Shown here: piece after piece, positions 17,032-25,925 of the stretch
Layout: every line of letters starts with the position of its first letter
Position numbering within the stretch: position 1 is the first letter of the stretch
Origin: an uncultured Thiotrichales bacterium
GTDB taxonomy: Bacteria; Pseudomonadota; Gammaproteobacteria; Francisellales; CACEW01
Length of the DNA stretch: 34,123 bases
NCBI GenBank assembly: GCA_903870015.1
Contig: CAIQBE010000040.1
Span: forward strand, 1 to 34,123
Reading direction: 5' to 3'
Notes under the pieces: model-generated
What the model saw: only the letters and a program-made list of their open reading frames with translations
What the model was told of the DNA's origin: nothing
The model's database searches: none
Program-made: the position numbers and the translations under genes

Positions 17032-18036
17032 CTAAGCACTCAAATAGAGAGGCAAGGATACCGTCACCCTAAAGCCAACAGGATCAAGGTTTTCAAACTG
17101 CATTGTACCCAAATGCTCGTGCACAACTTCATTCACAATGGTCAGCCCCAAGCCCGTGCCAGCAACTTCTTTTGGATTAATACCTCTCTGAAAAGGCTTG
17201 ACCATTAAATCGAGCTGCTCCTGTTTGATACCCGGACCAAGATCATCAATATCAGTAACGACCACTCCATCCACAAGACTCAAGCGAACCACTACTGCTT
17301 TTTGACCACTGTATTTCAGCGCATTTTCAATCAAATTTGTAAACACCCTTTTCAGCGAAAGTAAATTCCCCCATACCACTGGACGAATACTCGTTGCAAC
17401 AAAGCTCACGGGCACGTTGCTATCTTCATACTCATCACAGATGTCCACGAGTACCGTGGCTAAGTCCAGCGATTTTTTTTCCTGATTTTTGGAATCATGC
17501 GAGGCAAACCATAAAATATCTGAAATAAGCTGCTCCATATCACTAATGTCTACTTTCATTTTTTCTGCTGCCACCGAGGGCACCTCTAAGAGATCAAGCC
17601 TCAACTTTAAGCGGGTCATAATGGTCCGCAAATCATGGCTAATACTTGCGACCATCCGTGAACGATTATTTAATAGTGAGAGAATTCGGGTTTGCATCAA
17701 CTCTAAGGCATGTGAAGTTTCCTGAACAATCTTCGGCCCACGCTTTTTATATTTTTTATAGTCCGAAACCCCTTTGATATCAAACCCTAAAAGATCTGCA
17801 GCCCTTTTAAACTCTGATAAAGGCTTAATAAACCGCACAATCGACAGCGCGTAAAAAAGTGGAACCCCTACAACCACAAGCTCAATCCCAATAAAAAACA
17901 GAAAATAACCATAATGCGCTAAAATTGTATCCGGTCCCTCATAAGGAAGGATCCCAAAAATATAAAAGTGCAGCGTCATCATCGATACAATGACAGCAAC
18001 TAATACTTTACCCGAACGCCCCAGCTTTATTTTCAT
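17032..18036 (-). CDS. Sensor histidine kinase, EnvZ-like
   Basis: 334 residues. Two membrane helices (~11-32 and ~44-67) enclose a periplasmic loop of only about a dozen residues, so there is no extracytoplasmic sensor domain. A HAMP-like linker leads to the dimerisation helix SISHDLRTIMTRL with phospho-accepting His134; Ile139 replaces the nearly invariant Pro of HDLRTP. The ATPase domain keeps the N box NLIENALKYS, DDLGPGI and GTGLGLTIV. It starts two bases after the response regulator stop, so the two form a pair. It probably controls the secretion genes through the regulator and the direct repeats. What it senses is unknown; the adjacent MFS protein is a candidate partner. Confidence 0.93.
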   Translation of the reverse strand: MKIKLGRSGKVLVAVIVSMMTLHFYIFGILPYEGPDTILAHYGYFLFFIGIELVVVGVPLFYALSIVRFIKPLSEFKRAADLLGFDIKGVSDYKKYKKRGPKIVQETSHALELMQTRILSLLNNRSRMVASISHDLRTIMTRLKLRLDLLEVPSVAAEKMKVDISDMEQLISDILWFASHDSKNQEKKSLDLATVLVDICDEYEDSNVPVSFVATSIRPVVWGNLLSLKRVFTNLIENALKYSGQKAVVVRLSLVDGVVVTDIDDLGPGIKQEQLDLMVKPFQRGINPKEVAGTGLGLTIVNEVVHEHLGTMQFENLDPVGFRVTVSLPLYLSA

Positions 18037-18038
18037 TT

Positions 18039-18773
18039 TTACTCTTTAGTGACTGCAGTGGCAAACATATACCCACCCGAACGAACTGTTTTGACTAATT
18101 TTGGATTTTTGGGGTCTTCCTCAAGCTTCAGCCGCAAACGACTCACCAAGATGTCAATGCTCCGATCAAAAGGATCACATTCCCTGTTATTGATAATATC
18201 CATTAACTGGTCTCGGGTGATTACGCGCTGAGGACTTTCCAAAAATGCCAATAACAGTTGATACACTTTTGCCGTGAGACTTACTTCGACATTTTGTGGT
18301 GAAAATAAGGTCCGCGTTCCCGTTTCGAAGCGCCAGCCCAAGAAATGATAAATAGGCAAACTCAAATGCTCTGAATTTTTTTTACCATCGCCCTGATACT
18401 CAAAGCGCCTTAAGACAGCGCGAATACGGGCAAGCAATTCTCTTGGACTAAATGGTTTTGACAGATAATCATCCGCCCCCAGCTCTAAGCCTAAAACCCG
18501 ATCATTTTCCTCTGACATGGCGGTCAGCAAAATCACCGGCATATTTTGCAACTCTGGATTAGCGCGAATGGCTTTACACACCGAAATACCATCCATCCCC
18601 TTCATCATTACATCTAGAATGACCAGATTAATTTCCGGGTTTTCTTTCAACATTTCCAGACCATTTAATCCATCGGTGGCTTTATAAATGGTGAAGTTAT
18701 ATTTTAGCAAAAACTCCTCGAGCAAATCCAAAATATCTTGATCATCATCAACGAGTAAGATTGTGTGTGTCAT
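18039..18773 (-). CDS. OmpR-family response regulator
   Basis: 244 residues. The receiver domain has the acidic pocket DDDQD (9-13), the phospho-acceptor Asp54 in VILDVMMKGMDG, Thr in ILLTAMSE and Lys in LSKPFSPRELLARIRAVLRR. A C-terminal winged-helix of the OmpR/PhoB type (VSLTAKVYQLLLAFLE, then DILVSRLRLKLEEDPKNPKL and TVRSGGYMF) binds DNA as tandem dimers. The start overlaps the MFS gene by ATGA, and the kinase follows. Being inside the hcp operon, it should be made together with the secretion machine and may regulate its own operon through the repeats at 25892. Confidence 0.96.
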   Translation of the reverse strand: MTHTILLVDDDQDILDLLEEFLLKYNFTIYKATDGLNGLEMLKENPEINLVILDVMMKGMDGISVCKAIRANPELQNMPVILLTAMSEENDRVLGLELGADDYLSKPFSPRELLARIRAVLRRFEYQGDGKKNSEHLSLPIYHFLGWRFETGTRTLFSPQNVEVSLTAKVYQLLLAFLESPQRVITRDQLMDIINNRECDPFDRSIDILVSRLRLKLEEDPKNPKLVKTVRSGGYMFATAVTKE

Positions 18774-19978
18774 ATATTTTTCACCTTATATTGCATTATT
18801 AATAGAGATACAAAAAAGAATACTACGACCAATACCAATACCCAATGCAAAGTGACCAAACTTGCCACGTCACCATTGATTGCCCAAGCAATATAGCCAC
18901 TTAGGGCCCAGGCAATCAAAGTAGCGGCGCTAACAATTCCCATGTACGCCCCCTTGCGTTTTTCTGAAATCAACTCCAAAGCTACAAACCAAAAATACCC
19001 CAGAACATTACCAATGGAAATCGCCACCAGCAACGCCCCCAGAAACAACCAAGCCCCAGAAGAAACCCCTAAAAAAATCAAAGAAATCAAGACGAGAATA
19101 GCACTCACTCTATAAATAGAGTGCGGCTTCCAAAAACGCACCCATAACCCAGCGGTAACACCTAGGCTAATTAAAAAAGCTATTCCCCGCAAAGTAATTA
19201 GTACATGTGGGCTATACATTGTCAGACCCTCTTGACCTAATAAAGTATCCAAGCTTTGAGCATAGAGAACCCATGATAAATGCAATACAAACCCCGCAAG
19301 ACAAAGATAATTTAATCGACTATCTTCAAAACATTGCCCAAGATTTTTGAGATAGAGAGGAATATTGATAATTTTTTCTTGAAGCTGCCCTATTCTTTTA
19401 TGAAAGAACAAGAGGAAAAAAGCCATGCACTCCAGGAAAACACAAGCACACAGGCAATAGCTCCCAGCCTCAAGTAAATGGGCAGGATGCTTCTCGAGGG
19501 CATAGGCAAGCAATACTGACAAAGAAACTTGAGGGCTCCACAACATCAACACCCTCAATGCAGCTGAAAATCGCTTCGTGCCTTCATAATAATCGCCCAT
19601 TATTGCAACCATAATAGGCGTTGTTGCCTGACCTATTTGATTAAGATAAATGGCCAACAAAAAAAACCACCAATCCTCTAAACGCCAAGCAAGTAGAGCC
19701 ACAAGAAACGACAAGCCATTCGATAAATAACAGAATTTCAATACTGTAATACGTCCAAGATAATCAGAAGCGCTGCTAACTACAGGCCCTATCAAAACAT
19801 AAATAATACCAATCGAGGCCCAAAAACCTAAGCCATCTAACGATGCCAACTCAAAGTGAGTCACTTTTTTTTCCAAGCCAAATCTGATGGCGAGAATCAC
19901 AAGAGGAATAAATAAAGCCGAGGCAGCGATATCACAGAAATATGCACCTAAAACCCGCTTAACTGGTTTGTTTGCCAC
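18770..19978 (-). CDS. MFS-type permease embedded in the T6SS operon
   Basis: 402 residues with about twelve hydrophobic segments and an overall major facilitator plan, including a YLGRITVLKF loop between helices 2 and 3 that resembles the MFS GxLxDRxGRK motif in weakened form. Substrate unknown. The GTG start at 19978 lies within clpV (20-bp overlap) and has AAGGA about nine bases upstream; the stop overlaps the response regulator start. MFS transporters are not core T6SS parts. Its place between clpV and the two-component genes suggests either an accessory export/import role or a co-sensor for the kinase, as UhpC is for UhpB. That is inference. Confidence 0.8.
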   Translation of the reverse strand: MANKPVKRVLGAYFCDIAASALFIPLVILAIRFGLEKKVTHFELASLDGLGFWASIGIIYVLIGPVVSSASDYLGRITVLKFCYLSNGLSFLVALLAWRLEDWWFFLLAIYLNQIGQATTPIMVAIMGDYYEGTKRFSAALRVLMLWSPQVSLSVLLAYALEKHPAHLLEAGSYCLCACVFLECMAFFLLFFHKRIGQLQEKIINIPLYLKNLGQCFEDSRLNYLCLAGFVLHLSWVLYAQSLDTLLGQEGLTMYSPHVLITLRGIAFLISLGVTAGLWVRFWKPHSIYRVSAILVLISLIFLGVSSGAWLFLGALLVAISIGNVLGYFWFVALELISEKRKGAYMGIVSAATLIAWALSGYIAWAINGDVASLVTLHWVLVLVVVFFFVSLLIMQYKVKNI

Positions 19979-22382
19979 GTGCTGTTATCCTTATTTCACC
20001 CTGTTTGAGGGTTACCTCAATTCTTTCGGGGAGTTGATTTGCTCGTTGCTTCATTAAAATCATTTCTGATAATTTTGTCAATAAGATCTCGAGCAACCAC
20101 TTATCAATAAAGCGCGCGCCGCTTATATGTGCTATTGAAGAGCCCACCACGTGATGAATGACTTCTGGAGCAAGCTTCAGCTCAATCGCATATTTATGTT
20201 TGACACGCTCTTGAACCAACTTAATTTTCTGCTGTGCAATAACAGTTAAAGACTCATGTGTTAAGGGCAGGTAGGGCACAATTTTGAACCGACTGAGCAA
20301 AGCTGGCTTAAAATGACGGACAAGCTCTTGTTCCAAATGATCAGACAATGCATTGTACTGCTTTGAACTCTTACAATGTGACGCGTTTTTCTCAATCGCC
20401 TCAACGCCTAAATTTGCAGTCATAATAATCAAGGTATTTCTAAAATTAACAATACGCCCCTCACCGTCTGCTAAGCTACCCTTGTCAAAAACCTGATAAA
20501 AAAGATCCATCACACTTTCGTGGGCTTTATCTACTTCATCTAATAACAAGACGCTGTAAGGACGATGGCGAATCGGTTCTGTTAAAATCCCACCCTCGCC
20601 ATAACCGACATAGCCGGGAGGCGAACCTGTTAGCAATGAAACTTTATGCGCCTCCTTGAATTCAGACATGTTAATCACTGTCAGTGCATCCTCATGCCCG
20701 AAGAGTAGTTTGGCAATATTAAGAGCTGTCTCGGTTTTGCCCACACCACTCGGCCCTGCCAGCAGAAAAACGCCCAGTGGTTTATTCGGGTCTGCCAAAC
20801 CACTTTTGGCAACTTTGATCGAGTTGCCGAGCTTTTCTAAAGCAAAATCTTGACCACTGATAGCCGTCTTTAGTCGTTCATTAAGATTTAGCAATCCCGT
20901 CAACTCCTCTTCTAACATACTACAGAGAGGAATCCCCGTCATTTGCGTTAATACTTCAGCCACAGCTTCACGATCAACTGGTTTTATCGCCTTGTTCTCT
21001 TGCCACACTTGGGTGAGCGAGGCTATTTGTTCTGACAATGCTTGTTGTTTTGCCATCAGCATGACCTGATCTGGCAATGCAAGTTGATTACGCCCTAATC
21101 TCAGTTGAATCAAAGCCAACTCTTCTTCCAGTACATTCACACTTAATGGCTTATTCGTACTTAACCTGACGTGCGCACAGGCTGTATCTAGCAGACTAAT
21201 GGCTTTATCAGGTAATTGCCTTGCCGGCAAATATCTTGCTGATAGCTCAACCGCAGCGGGAATTGCATCTGGTACAATCGCAACCCCATGATGTGCTTCA
21301 AACTGAGGCACTAAGGTATACAAAATATCTTCTGCCTCTTTCAAACTGGGTTCATCGACCAAAACAGTTTGAAAGCGCCGCACCAAGGCGCTGTCTTTTT
21401 CGAAATATTTTTTGTACTCACTGAGCGTTGTGGCCCCAATTGTGCGCAGCTCACCTCGCGCCAATGAGGGCTTGAGAATATTCGCTGCATCCTGCTGCCC
21501 TGCAGGACCACCCGCACCAATCAAAGTATGAATTTCATCAATAAATAAAATAATGGGCATGGGCGAGGTTTGAATCTCGGCCAATAAAGTTTTCAGACGC
21601 TCTTCAAACTCTCCTTTCACACTTGCGCCCGCCTGCAGCAAGGTTAAATCAAGCAAATGTAATTCAATATCGCGAAGTTCAGCAGGCACTTCTTTTGCGG
21701 CAATTTTTAACGCCAGCCCCTCAACCAAGGCCGTTTTGCCCACCCCAGCTTCGCCGATAATGATGGGATTATTTTGACGTCGGCGCAATAAAATATCCAT
21801 CATTTCCTGAACTTCTGCTTGGCGACCAAAGACCGGATCAATTTTGCCATTTCGGGCTTTCTCAGTCAGATTTTGCGTATACCGATTCAACATATTTTGA
21901 ACTTTGGCCTGAGGCTCTGCTGCTATACCTTCAATGCTCGCTGATTTTGCAATGCTTATTTTTGCTTGCAGCGCTAGCGGATCCAATACTCCTAAACTAT
22001 TTTTCAGAAAATGAGGCAATCTTTCTGACTCAGTGATCATCGCCAACAGGAGATGACCACTGTGTAATTCTGCATGCTCAGCCTGGGCAAACTTATCTGC
22101 CGCATTCAAAACCATCACTAAACTTTCATCAAATGTGGGCGTGACTGCGACCACCTTGGGCAAAGCATCGAGATAGGCCTCAGCCTCCCAACTTAAGCGC
22201 AAGAGATCGAGCTCTTCTTTTAAAACAAGTTGCAGAATCGTGCGATCCTCCAATAGGCTCATGAGCCAATGAGACAACTCTACGGCATAGTGCTTTTGCT
22301 TCACGGCACGATGCACAGAGCGCTCCAGGGATTTTTTACCGGCAAAATTCAATACCTGGACCAACTCTCTTATGTTTTTCAT
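19959..22382 (-). CDS. clpV: ClpV (TssH) T6SS AAA+ ATPase
   Basis: 807 residues, slightly short of the usual 850-900. It disassembles contracted TssBC sheaths using ATP. In order: an N-terminal Clp-N domain (HYAVELSHWLMSLLED ~31-46), a first AAA+ module with Walker A GEAGVGKT (210-217), Walker B ILFIDEIHTL (~278-287) and pore loop GASVKGEFEERL, a shortened middle coiled region, and a second module with GPSGVGKT (543-550) and GSPPGYVGYGEGG (587-599). The C-terminal D2-small domain is complete. AAGGAAG precedes the ATG, which overlaps the tssG stop. The MFS gene starts inside its end. Confidence 0.96.
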   Translation of the reverse strand: MKNIRELVQVLNFAGKKSLERSVHRAVKQKHYAVELSHWLMSLLEDRTILQLVLKEELDLLRLSWEAEAYLDALPKVVAVTPTFDESLVMVLNAADKFAQAEHAELHSGHLLLAMITESERLPHFLKNSLGVLDPLALQAKISIAKSASIEGIAAEPQAKVQNMLNRYTQNLTEKARNGKIDPVFGRQAEVQEMMDILLRRRQNNPIIIGEAGVGKTALVEGLALKIAAKEVPAELRDIELHLLDLTLLQAGASVKGEFEERLKTLLAEIQTSPMPIILFIDEIHTLIGAGGPAGQQDAANILKPSLARGELRTIGATTLSEYKKYFEKDSALVRRFQTVLVDEPSLKEAEDILYTLVPQFEAHHGVAIVPDAIPAAVELSARYLPARQLPDKAISLLDTACAHVRLSTNKPLSVNVLEEELALIQLRLGRNQLALPDQVMLMAKQQALSEQIASLTQVWQENKAIKPVDREAVAEVLTQMTGIPLCSMLEEELTGLLNLNERLKTAISGQDFALEKLGNSIKVAKSGLADPNKPLGVFLLAGPSGVGKTETALNIAKLLFGHEDALTVINMSEFKEAHKVSLLTGSPPGYVGYGEGGILTEPIRHRPYSVLLLDEVDKAHESVMDLFYQVFDKGSLADGEGRIVNFRNTLIIMTANLGVEAIEKNASHCKSSKQYNALSDHLEQELVRHFKPALLSRFKIVPYLPLTHESLTVIAQQKIKLVQERVKHKYAIELKLAPEVIHHVVGSSIAHISGARFIDKWLLEILLTKLSEMILMKQRANQLPERIEVTLKQGEIRITARGKQTS

Positions 22383-23281
22383 GCTACTTCCTTAAGGTTA
22401 AATGAAGAATCAAATACGGCGTTGCCCGAAAACCAAGAAAAGTATCCCAACGGACTTGCACCCAATCTAAAAGCTTGCCGCTCTTGTTTAACGAGCCTAA
22501 ACTGAAAATCAATCATCATTGCTTTGTTCAATAACCGTTTAATCAATGCCCGCAGCAATGTCAAAGCTTGGCCTTGCTCGATCAGTTTTTTATACACGGC
22601 GTGTGTTAATTTTGCCTTCACCACCAGCTTTTGATTAGGTTGATGGCTCGCGCCCCCCAGCAAAGCAGTCCTCCCAATACTATAGTAATTTCTACTCAGC
22701 GCGGAACGCTCATCGGCTGTTAACGGGCAATAACTCAGATGCTTTACATCAATCTCAACTTGTGCATCTAAATAACTGGCAAGCACTAACTCTAGATCTT
22801 GCACCGAAATTTGTTGCCGCATTAAATAAGAACTAAAACGAATGAGCAGCGCTCGCAAAGGCGGCCCATCTTCTAAGGTCCCGGCCAAAGCCGCTGCAGC
22901 TTGCTCAAAAGCAACTGGGTTGAAACAAGCCTTATAGTGGATTTCGGCCTTCAAGAAATTTTCGTGATACTGCTGCTCTAATGCCTTGAGCAACAAAAAG
23001 TAGGACCCAGGCTTTCCCTCACGTTCAGACTGCCAATACTCCACGGCAAAATGAATCGGCAGCAGGCTATCAAAGCCCAGAGCGTTGAAATCATAATGCT
23101 TGAGATTGACCTGCCCATCCACAAAGATCACGGCAGCAATATTTTGACCGCTAAAATGCAAATGTGGCACTGAGCTTAAGGCATATTTCCAACCCATGCG
23201 TTTAAATAAATTGAGTAAAACCAGGCTATCAAACTTCGCTAAATGGTTGTGAATGTAAAGTTGCCAAGCTTTGGTGATCAT
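22379..23281 (-). CDS. tssG: TssG T6SS baseplate protein
   Basis: 300 residues from the ATG at 23281, whose ATGA overlaps the tssF stop exactly as at the other junctions of this operon. The open frame continues upstream to 23317, but that would overlap tssF by 40 bp. TssG forms the baseplate wedge with TssF and TssE. The N-terminal helical part and VPHLHFSGQNIAAV (a version of the RFr..psL.Fp..ei block) and the C-terminal RLGASPLGYFSWF (usually R.LG.t..LG...wl) mark the family. Somewhat short compared with typical ~330-residue members. Confidence 0.9.
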   Translation of the reverse strand: MITKAWQLYIHNHLAKFDSLVLLNLFKRMGWKYALSSVPHLHFSGQNIAAVIFVDGQVNLKHYDFNALGFDSLLPIHFAVEYWQSEREGKPGSYFLLLKALEQQYHENFLKAEIHYKACFNPVAFEQAAAALAGTLEDGPPLRALLIRFSSYLMRQQISVQDLELVLASYLDAQVEIDVKHLSYCPLTADERSALSRNYYSIGRTALLGGASHQPNQKLVVKAKLTHAVYKKLIEQGQALTLLRALIKRLLNKAMMIDFQFRLVKQERQAFRLGASPLGYFSWFSGNAVFDSSFNLKEVA

Positions 23282-24924
23282 TTGGCTGCTCCCAATTTTA
23301 ATGAACCCTGATAACAAATATTTTGATATTGATCCTGAATGACAACTTGCAATCCTGTTCCAACCTCAACAAGACTGAGAAAAATACATTCTAATAATTG
23401 AGCAAACAGATACAGACTATGGCTTGCAAATGCTGCATGATCAATCTCAATCGCAATGTGGACCACTGGACCAACCGCATAAACTTCTCGAGGCAGCCGC
23501 TTAATGATGTTAGATATTTTCAAAGCACGCAGGGACTCAATACTTTTTTTCTGCCAAGGTTCTCTTTTATTGAGATACAACGATAGATGATTTTTTAAAA
23601 AAGCCAGACCATTTTTTTGCTGCAGTTGCCCTAAGCCAAACTGCAAATGATTGACCCAAGGCAAAAGGTTTTCATTATGCTGCCACCAGTCTTGCGCTGT
23701 ACAGGTATAGATTGTCTTAATACTTTCAATAGGCAATAAAGATTCTGAGGATTGCAGAGCATATTGCCTATCACCAAATGCAGCATCATAGACCCAGGCT
23801 TTGGCGCGAACGACCTCAGGCTCGGCGGCTAGTTTTTTATGCGGCGGTAAGCTGAGCTCTAAACGTGGTTTTTCACCCCCATGGAACTTCCAATCAACTG
23901 GCTCCCGATTTTCAACCTCAGTCACGGCATAAATCTTCGGCTGTGCTCCAGATTGCCCCACCCTCAATGGATAATCAAATTGGGTATAGTCAAAAACAAT
24001 AGAGTCCAGATAAATTGCATTGAGATTGACCGCGGGAACAACCGAAGTCAAAATACTCTCCTTCGTGCAGGCTTTTTGAATGTTTGGCTCGAGTTCATCA
24101 AAATAAATGCAAACAGAAAAAGTGTTGCCGCTTATGGCATGTAGCTTTTGCAAACCCTGTAATTCAAAGGATAAAAATTGCCGGCGATAATAAAAATACT
24201 CCAATAACAGTCGATACCCAAGACTCGTGCCCTCATGATAGGGCAAAGTATGTCCAGCTTTAGCAAAGCCCAGAGCACTCAAATTTTTCAAACTTAAGTT
24301 TTGACGTTGATCATCAAAAACAAGTTCTATTGACTTGGCTTTGGTCATTAACGCTTCATATATTAATTCAGCATAGGGAGAAGGTGCATCAATAAAAAAT
24401 GGAATACTCTCAATATTCAAACTCGCAATCGATGCTTCAGTCTGTAGCGTTTGAAGCGTAATCTTCAAGCACGACAAAGCCTCAGCATGATCAGTTTGCC
24501 CCACCCTTTTAATCGAAACTGCCGCTATTTTCAGCGGTAACAAATCAAAATCATAGCAAGTCTGTAGACGATAGATATGCTCTGCATTGGTGGTCTCAAG
24601 CAAGGTCCCCTTGGGGATCGACACCACCTGATCTAAATTAGCCTTGGGTGCCAACTTTACTAAACTAAAGCCTGGCAAACTCCGCAAACAATGCGGCGCC
24701 ACTTTTTCAAGAAAATGAGCACTCAACGCTGGAAAACGATCCTCTAAATTTTTAGAAATCCGCGCATTCATAAATGCAAAAGTTTCAATCAGATAGCGCA
24801 TTTCTGGCTGCTCTATGTCATTCAACACGACTGCATTTAAGTTATGGTATTGCTCCATAAACTGCTGCGTACCCTGCTCTAGCAAGGCTAATTGATTATG
24901 ATAATGATCAAGTAACTTATCCAC
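23278..24924 (-). CDS. tssF: TssF T6SS baseplate protein
   Basis: 548 residues from a GTG at 24924 that overlaps the tssE stop by eight bases and has GGGGGAG just upstream; a longer frame from 24966 adds only tssE-overlapping residues. The start of the protein (LLDHYHNQLALLEQGTQQF) and the block DPDVEHLIESFAFLNARI-like segment EMRYLIETFAFMNARISKNL are diagnostic of TssF. It is the main baseplate wedge subunit. Family proteins are usually near 580-600 residues, so this one is a little compact. Confidence 0.92.
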   Translation of the reverse strand: MDKLLDHYHNQLALLEQGTQQFMEQYHNLNAVVLNDIEQPEMRYLIETFAFMNARISKNLEDRFPALSAHFLEKVAPHCLRSLPGFSLVKLAPKANLDQVVSIPKGTLLETTNAEHIYRLQTCYDFDLLPLKIAAVSIKRVGQTDHAEALSCLKITLQTLQTEASIASLNIESIPFFIDAPSPYAELIYEALMTKAKSIELVFDDQRQNLSLKNLSALGFAKAGHTLPYHEGTSLGYRLLLEYFYYRRQFLSFELQGLQKLHAISGNTFSVCIYFDELEPNIQKACTKESILTSVVPAVNLNAIYLDSIVFDYTQFDYPLRVGQSGAQPKIYAVTEVENREPVDWKFHGGEKPRLELSLPPHKKLAAEPEVVRAKAWVYDAAFGDRQYALQSSESLLPIESIKTIYTCTAQDWWQHNENLLPWVNHLQFGLGQLQQKNGLAFLKNHLSLYLNKREPWQKKSIESLRALKISNIIKRLPREVYAVGPVVHIAIEIDHAAFASHSLYLFAQLLECIFLSLVEVGTGLQVVIQDQYQNICYQGSLKLGAAK

Positions 24925-25300
24925 AACTCTCCCCCAAACGCATAATACCCTGATGCAACACATCAATATGTGAAATCACCTCAAAGGCCTCTTCTTTAAA
25001 CTGGGCTCTAATCTTTAACTGTACCAAGCCAGGTCTGACGCCATAGCCCATAAAACTCACTGCAACATCCGCAAATCGCTGATCTTGGCGCCTAATGGCC
25101 AGAGCAATCAATTGACAAAGTAATGTCTGATCCTGCAGACTTAACCAACTTAAATGGTTAAAGCCAGGCAATCCATATGCAATCAGTGATGCCGAAGATG
25201 AACCGTGAGGCAGGTCAAGAGCTAATGTTCTCGTATTGAGCAATCGCTCTAATTGGAGCTTAATTTGATGAAGCCCATCAGCCCTTGCACGCCTTAACAT
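24917..25300 (-). CDS. tssE: TssE T6SS baseplate protein (gp25-like)
   Basis: 127 residues. It contains the gp25-like lysozyme-related fold: LNTRTLALDLPHGSS, then SLIAYGLPGFNHLS in place of the usual S.lNYGlPdf, and a C-terminal beta segment with LVQLKIRAQF. It nucleates sheath assembly on the baseplate. The first in-frame ATG (25306) touches the TAGGAGA ribosome binding site, so the ATG at 25300 is chosen. It begins 17 bp after hcp. Confidence 0.9.
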   Translation of the reverse strand: MLRRARADGLHQIKLQLERLLNTRTLALDLPHGSSSASLIAYGLPGFNHLSWLSLQDQTLLCQLIALAIRRQDQRFADVAVSFMGYGVRPGLVQLKIRAQFKEEAFEVISHIDVLHQGIMRLGESCG

Positions 25301-25317
25301 GATCATTCTCCTAGATC

Positions 25318-25803
25318 TTATGAAGTTTCATGTTTTTGTAAGTCATATTTGACTTTTTGAGGTGAACCCGCCTTACCACTTTCATCAATATCGACATTAT
25401 TGATGGTGATCGCAGAAGGATTACCTAAGGTCAAACTCACATTTCTATTACCGCCATGACGCTCATAATGCAACAAATGTACGTTATCTAAGGTGATGTC
25501 ATACACTGAAGTTTCAGCATTATTCAATTTTGCAACTTCATAGATCGTTACTGTTTTGAGTGGCAGTGCGCCAAGAATATCCTTAATCAGAATACAATTG
25601 ACAGTTCCCGAAACATTGCTCAAAGTCATCGACACTGAGCTTACATCAGGTGTCCCACCATAAGCCTGACCATTATTAGTCGATGCAAATGGATTGCTAA
25701 TTGCAATATCTCTATACCCAGCAAGCTCAAAAGCACCCTCAAAACCTTTAACCGTCACAGGCCCTTTGACCCCATCTATTTTCATATAATATTTATCACT
25801 CAT
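25318..25803 (-). CDS. hcp: Hcp (TssD) T6SS tube protein
   Basis: 161 residues, the standard Hcp size. Hexameric rings stack into the inner tube that is fired through the sheath. The N-terminus YYMKIDGVKGPVT.KGFEGAFEL and the VHLLHYERHGGN and late beta strands follow the family, with a short hydrophilic tail and no fused toxin domain. The first ATG (25809) overlaps the GAAAGGAA ribosome binding site; the ATG at 25803 has proper spacing. First gene of the operon that continues through tssEFG and clpV to the two-component genes. Confidence 0.92.
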   Translation of the reverse strand: MSDKYYMKIDGVKGPVTVKGFEGAFELAGYRDIAISNPFASTNNGQAYGGTPDVSSVSMTLSNVSGTVNCILIKDILGALPLKTVTIYEVAKLNNAETSVYDITLDNVHLLHYERHGGNRNVSLTLGNPSAITINNVDIDESGKAGSPQKVKYDLQKHETS

Positions 25804-25869
25804 TTTCATTTCCTTTCGTTAATTGAAAACGAACCATTCGCTTTCAATGTCACCATCTTAAATTGTTTG

Positions 25870-25906
25870 TGTATTACGCTTATGTTTGGAATGTATCGGT
25901 TTGTAA
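25870..25906 (-). promoter_or_regulatory. Direct repeats upstream of hcp
   Basis: On the plus strand TGTTT at 25883, TGTAT at 25892 and TGTAA at 25902 (steps of 9 and 10 bp), with another TGTAT at 25870. In the coding direction: TTACA-N5-ATACA-N4-AAACA. It lies 80-104 bp upstream of the hcp start, similar to the other T6SS units. Confidence 0.55.
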
Positions 25907-25925
25907 CTGCAATTAATTTAATTCA

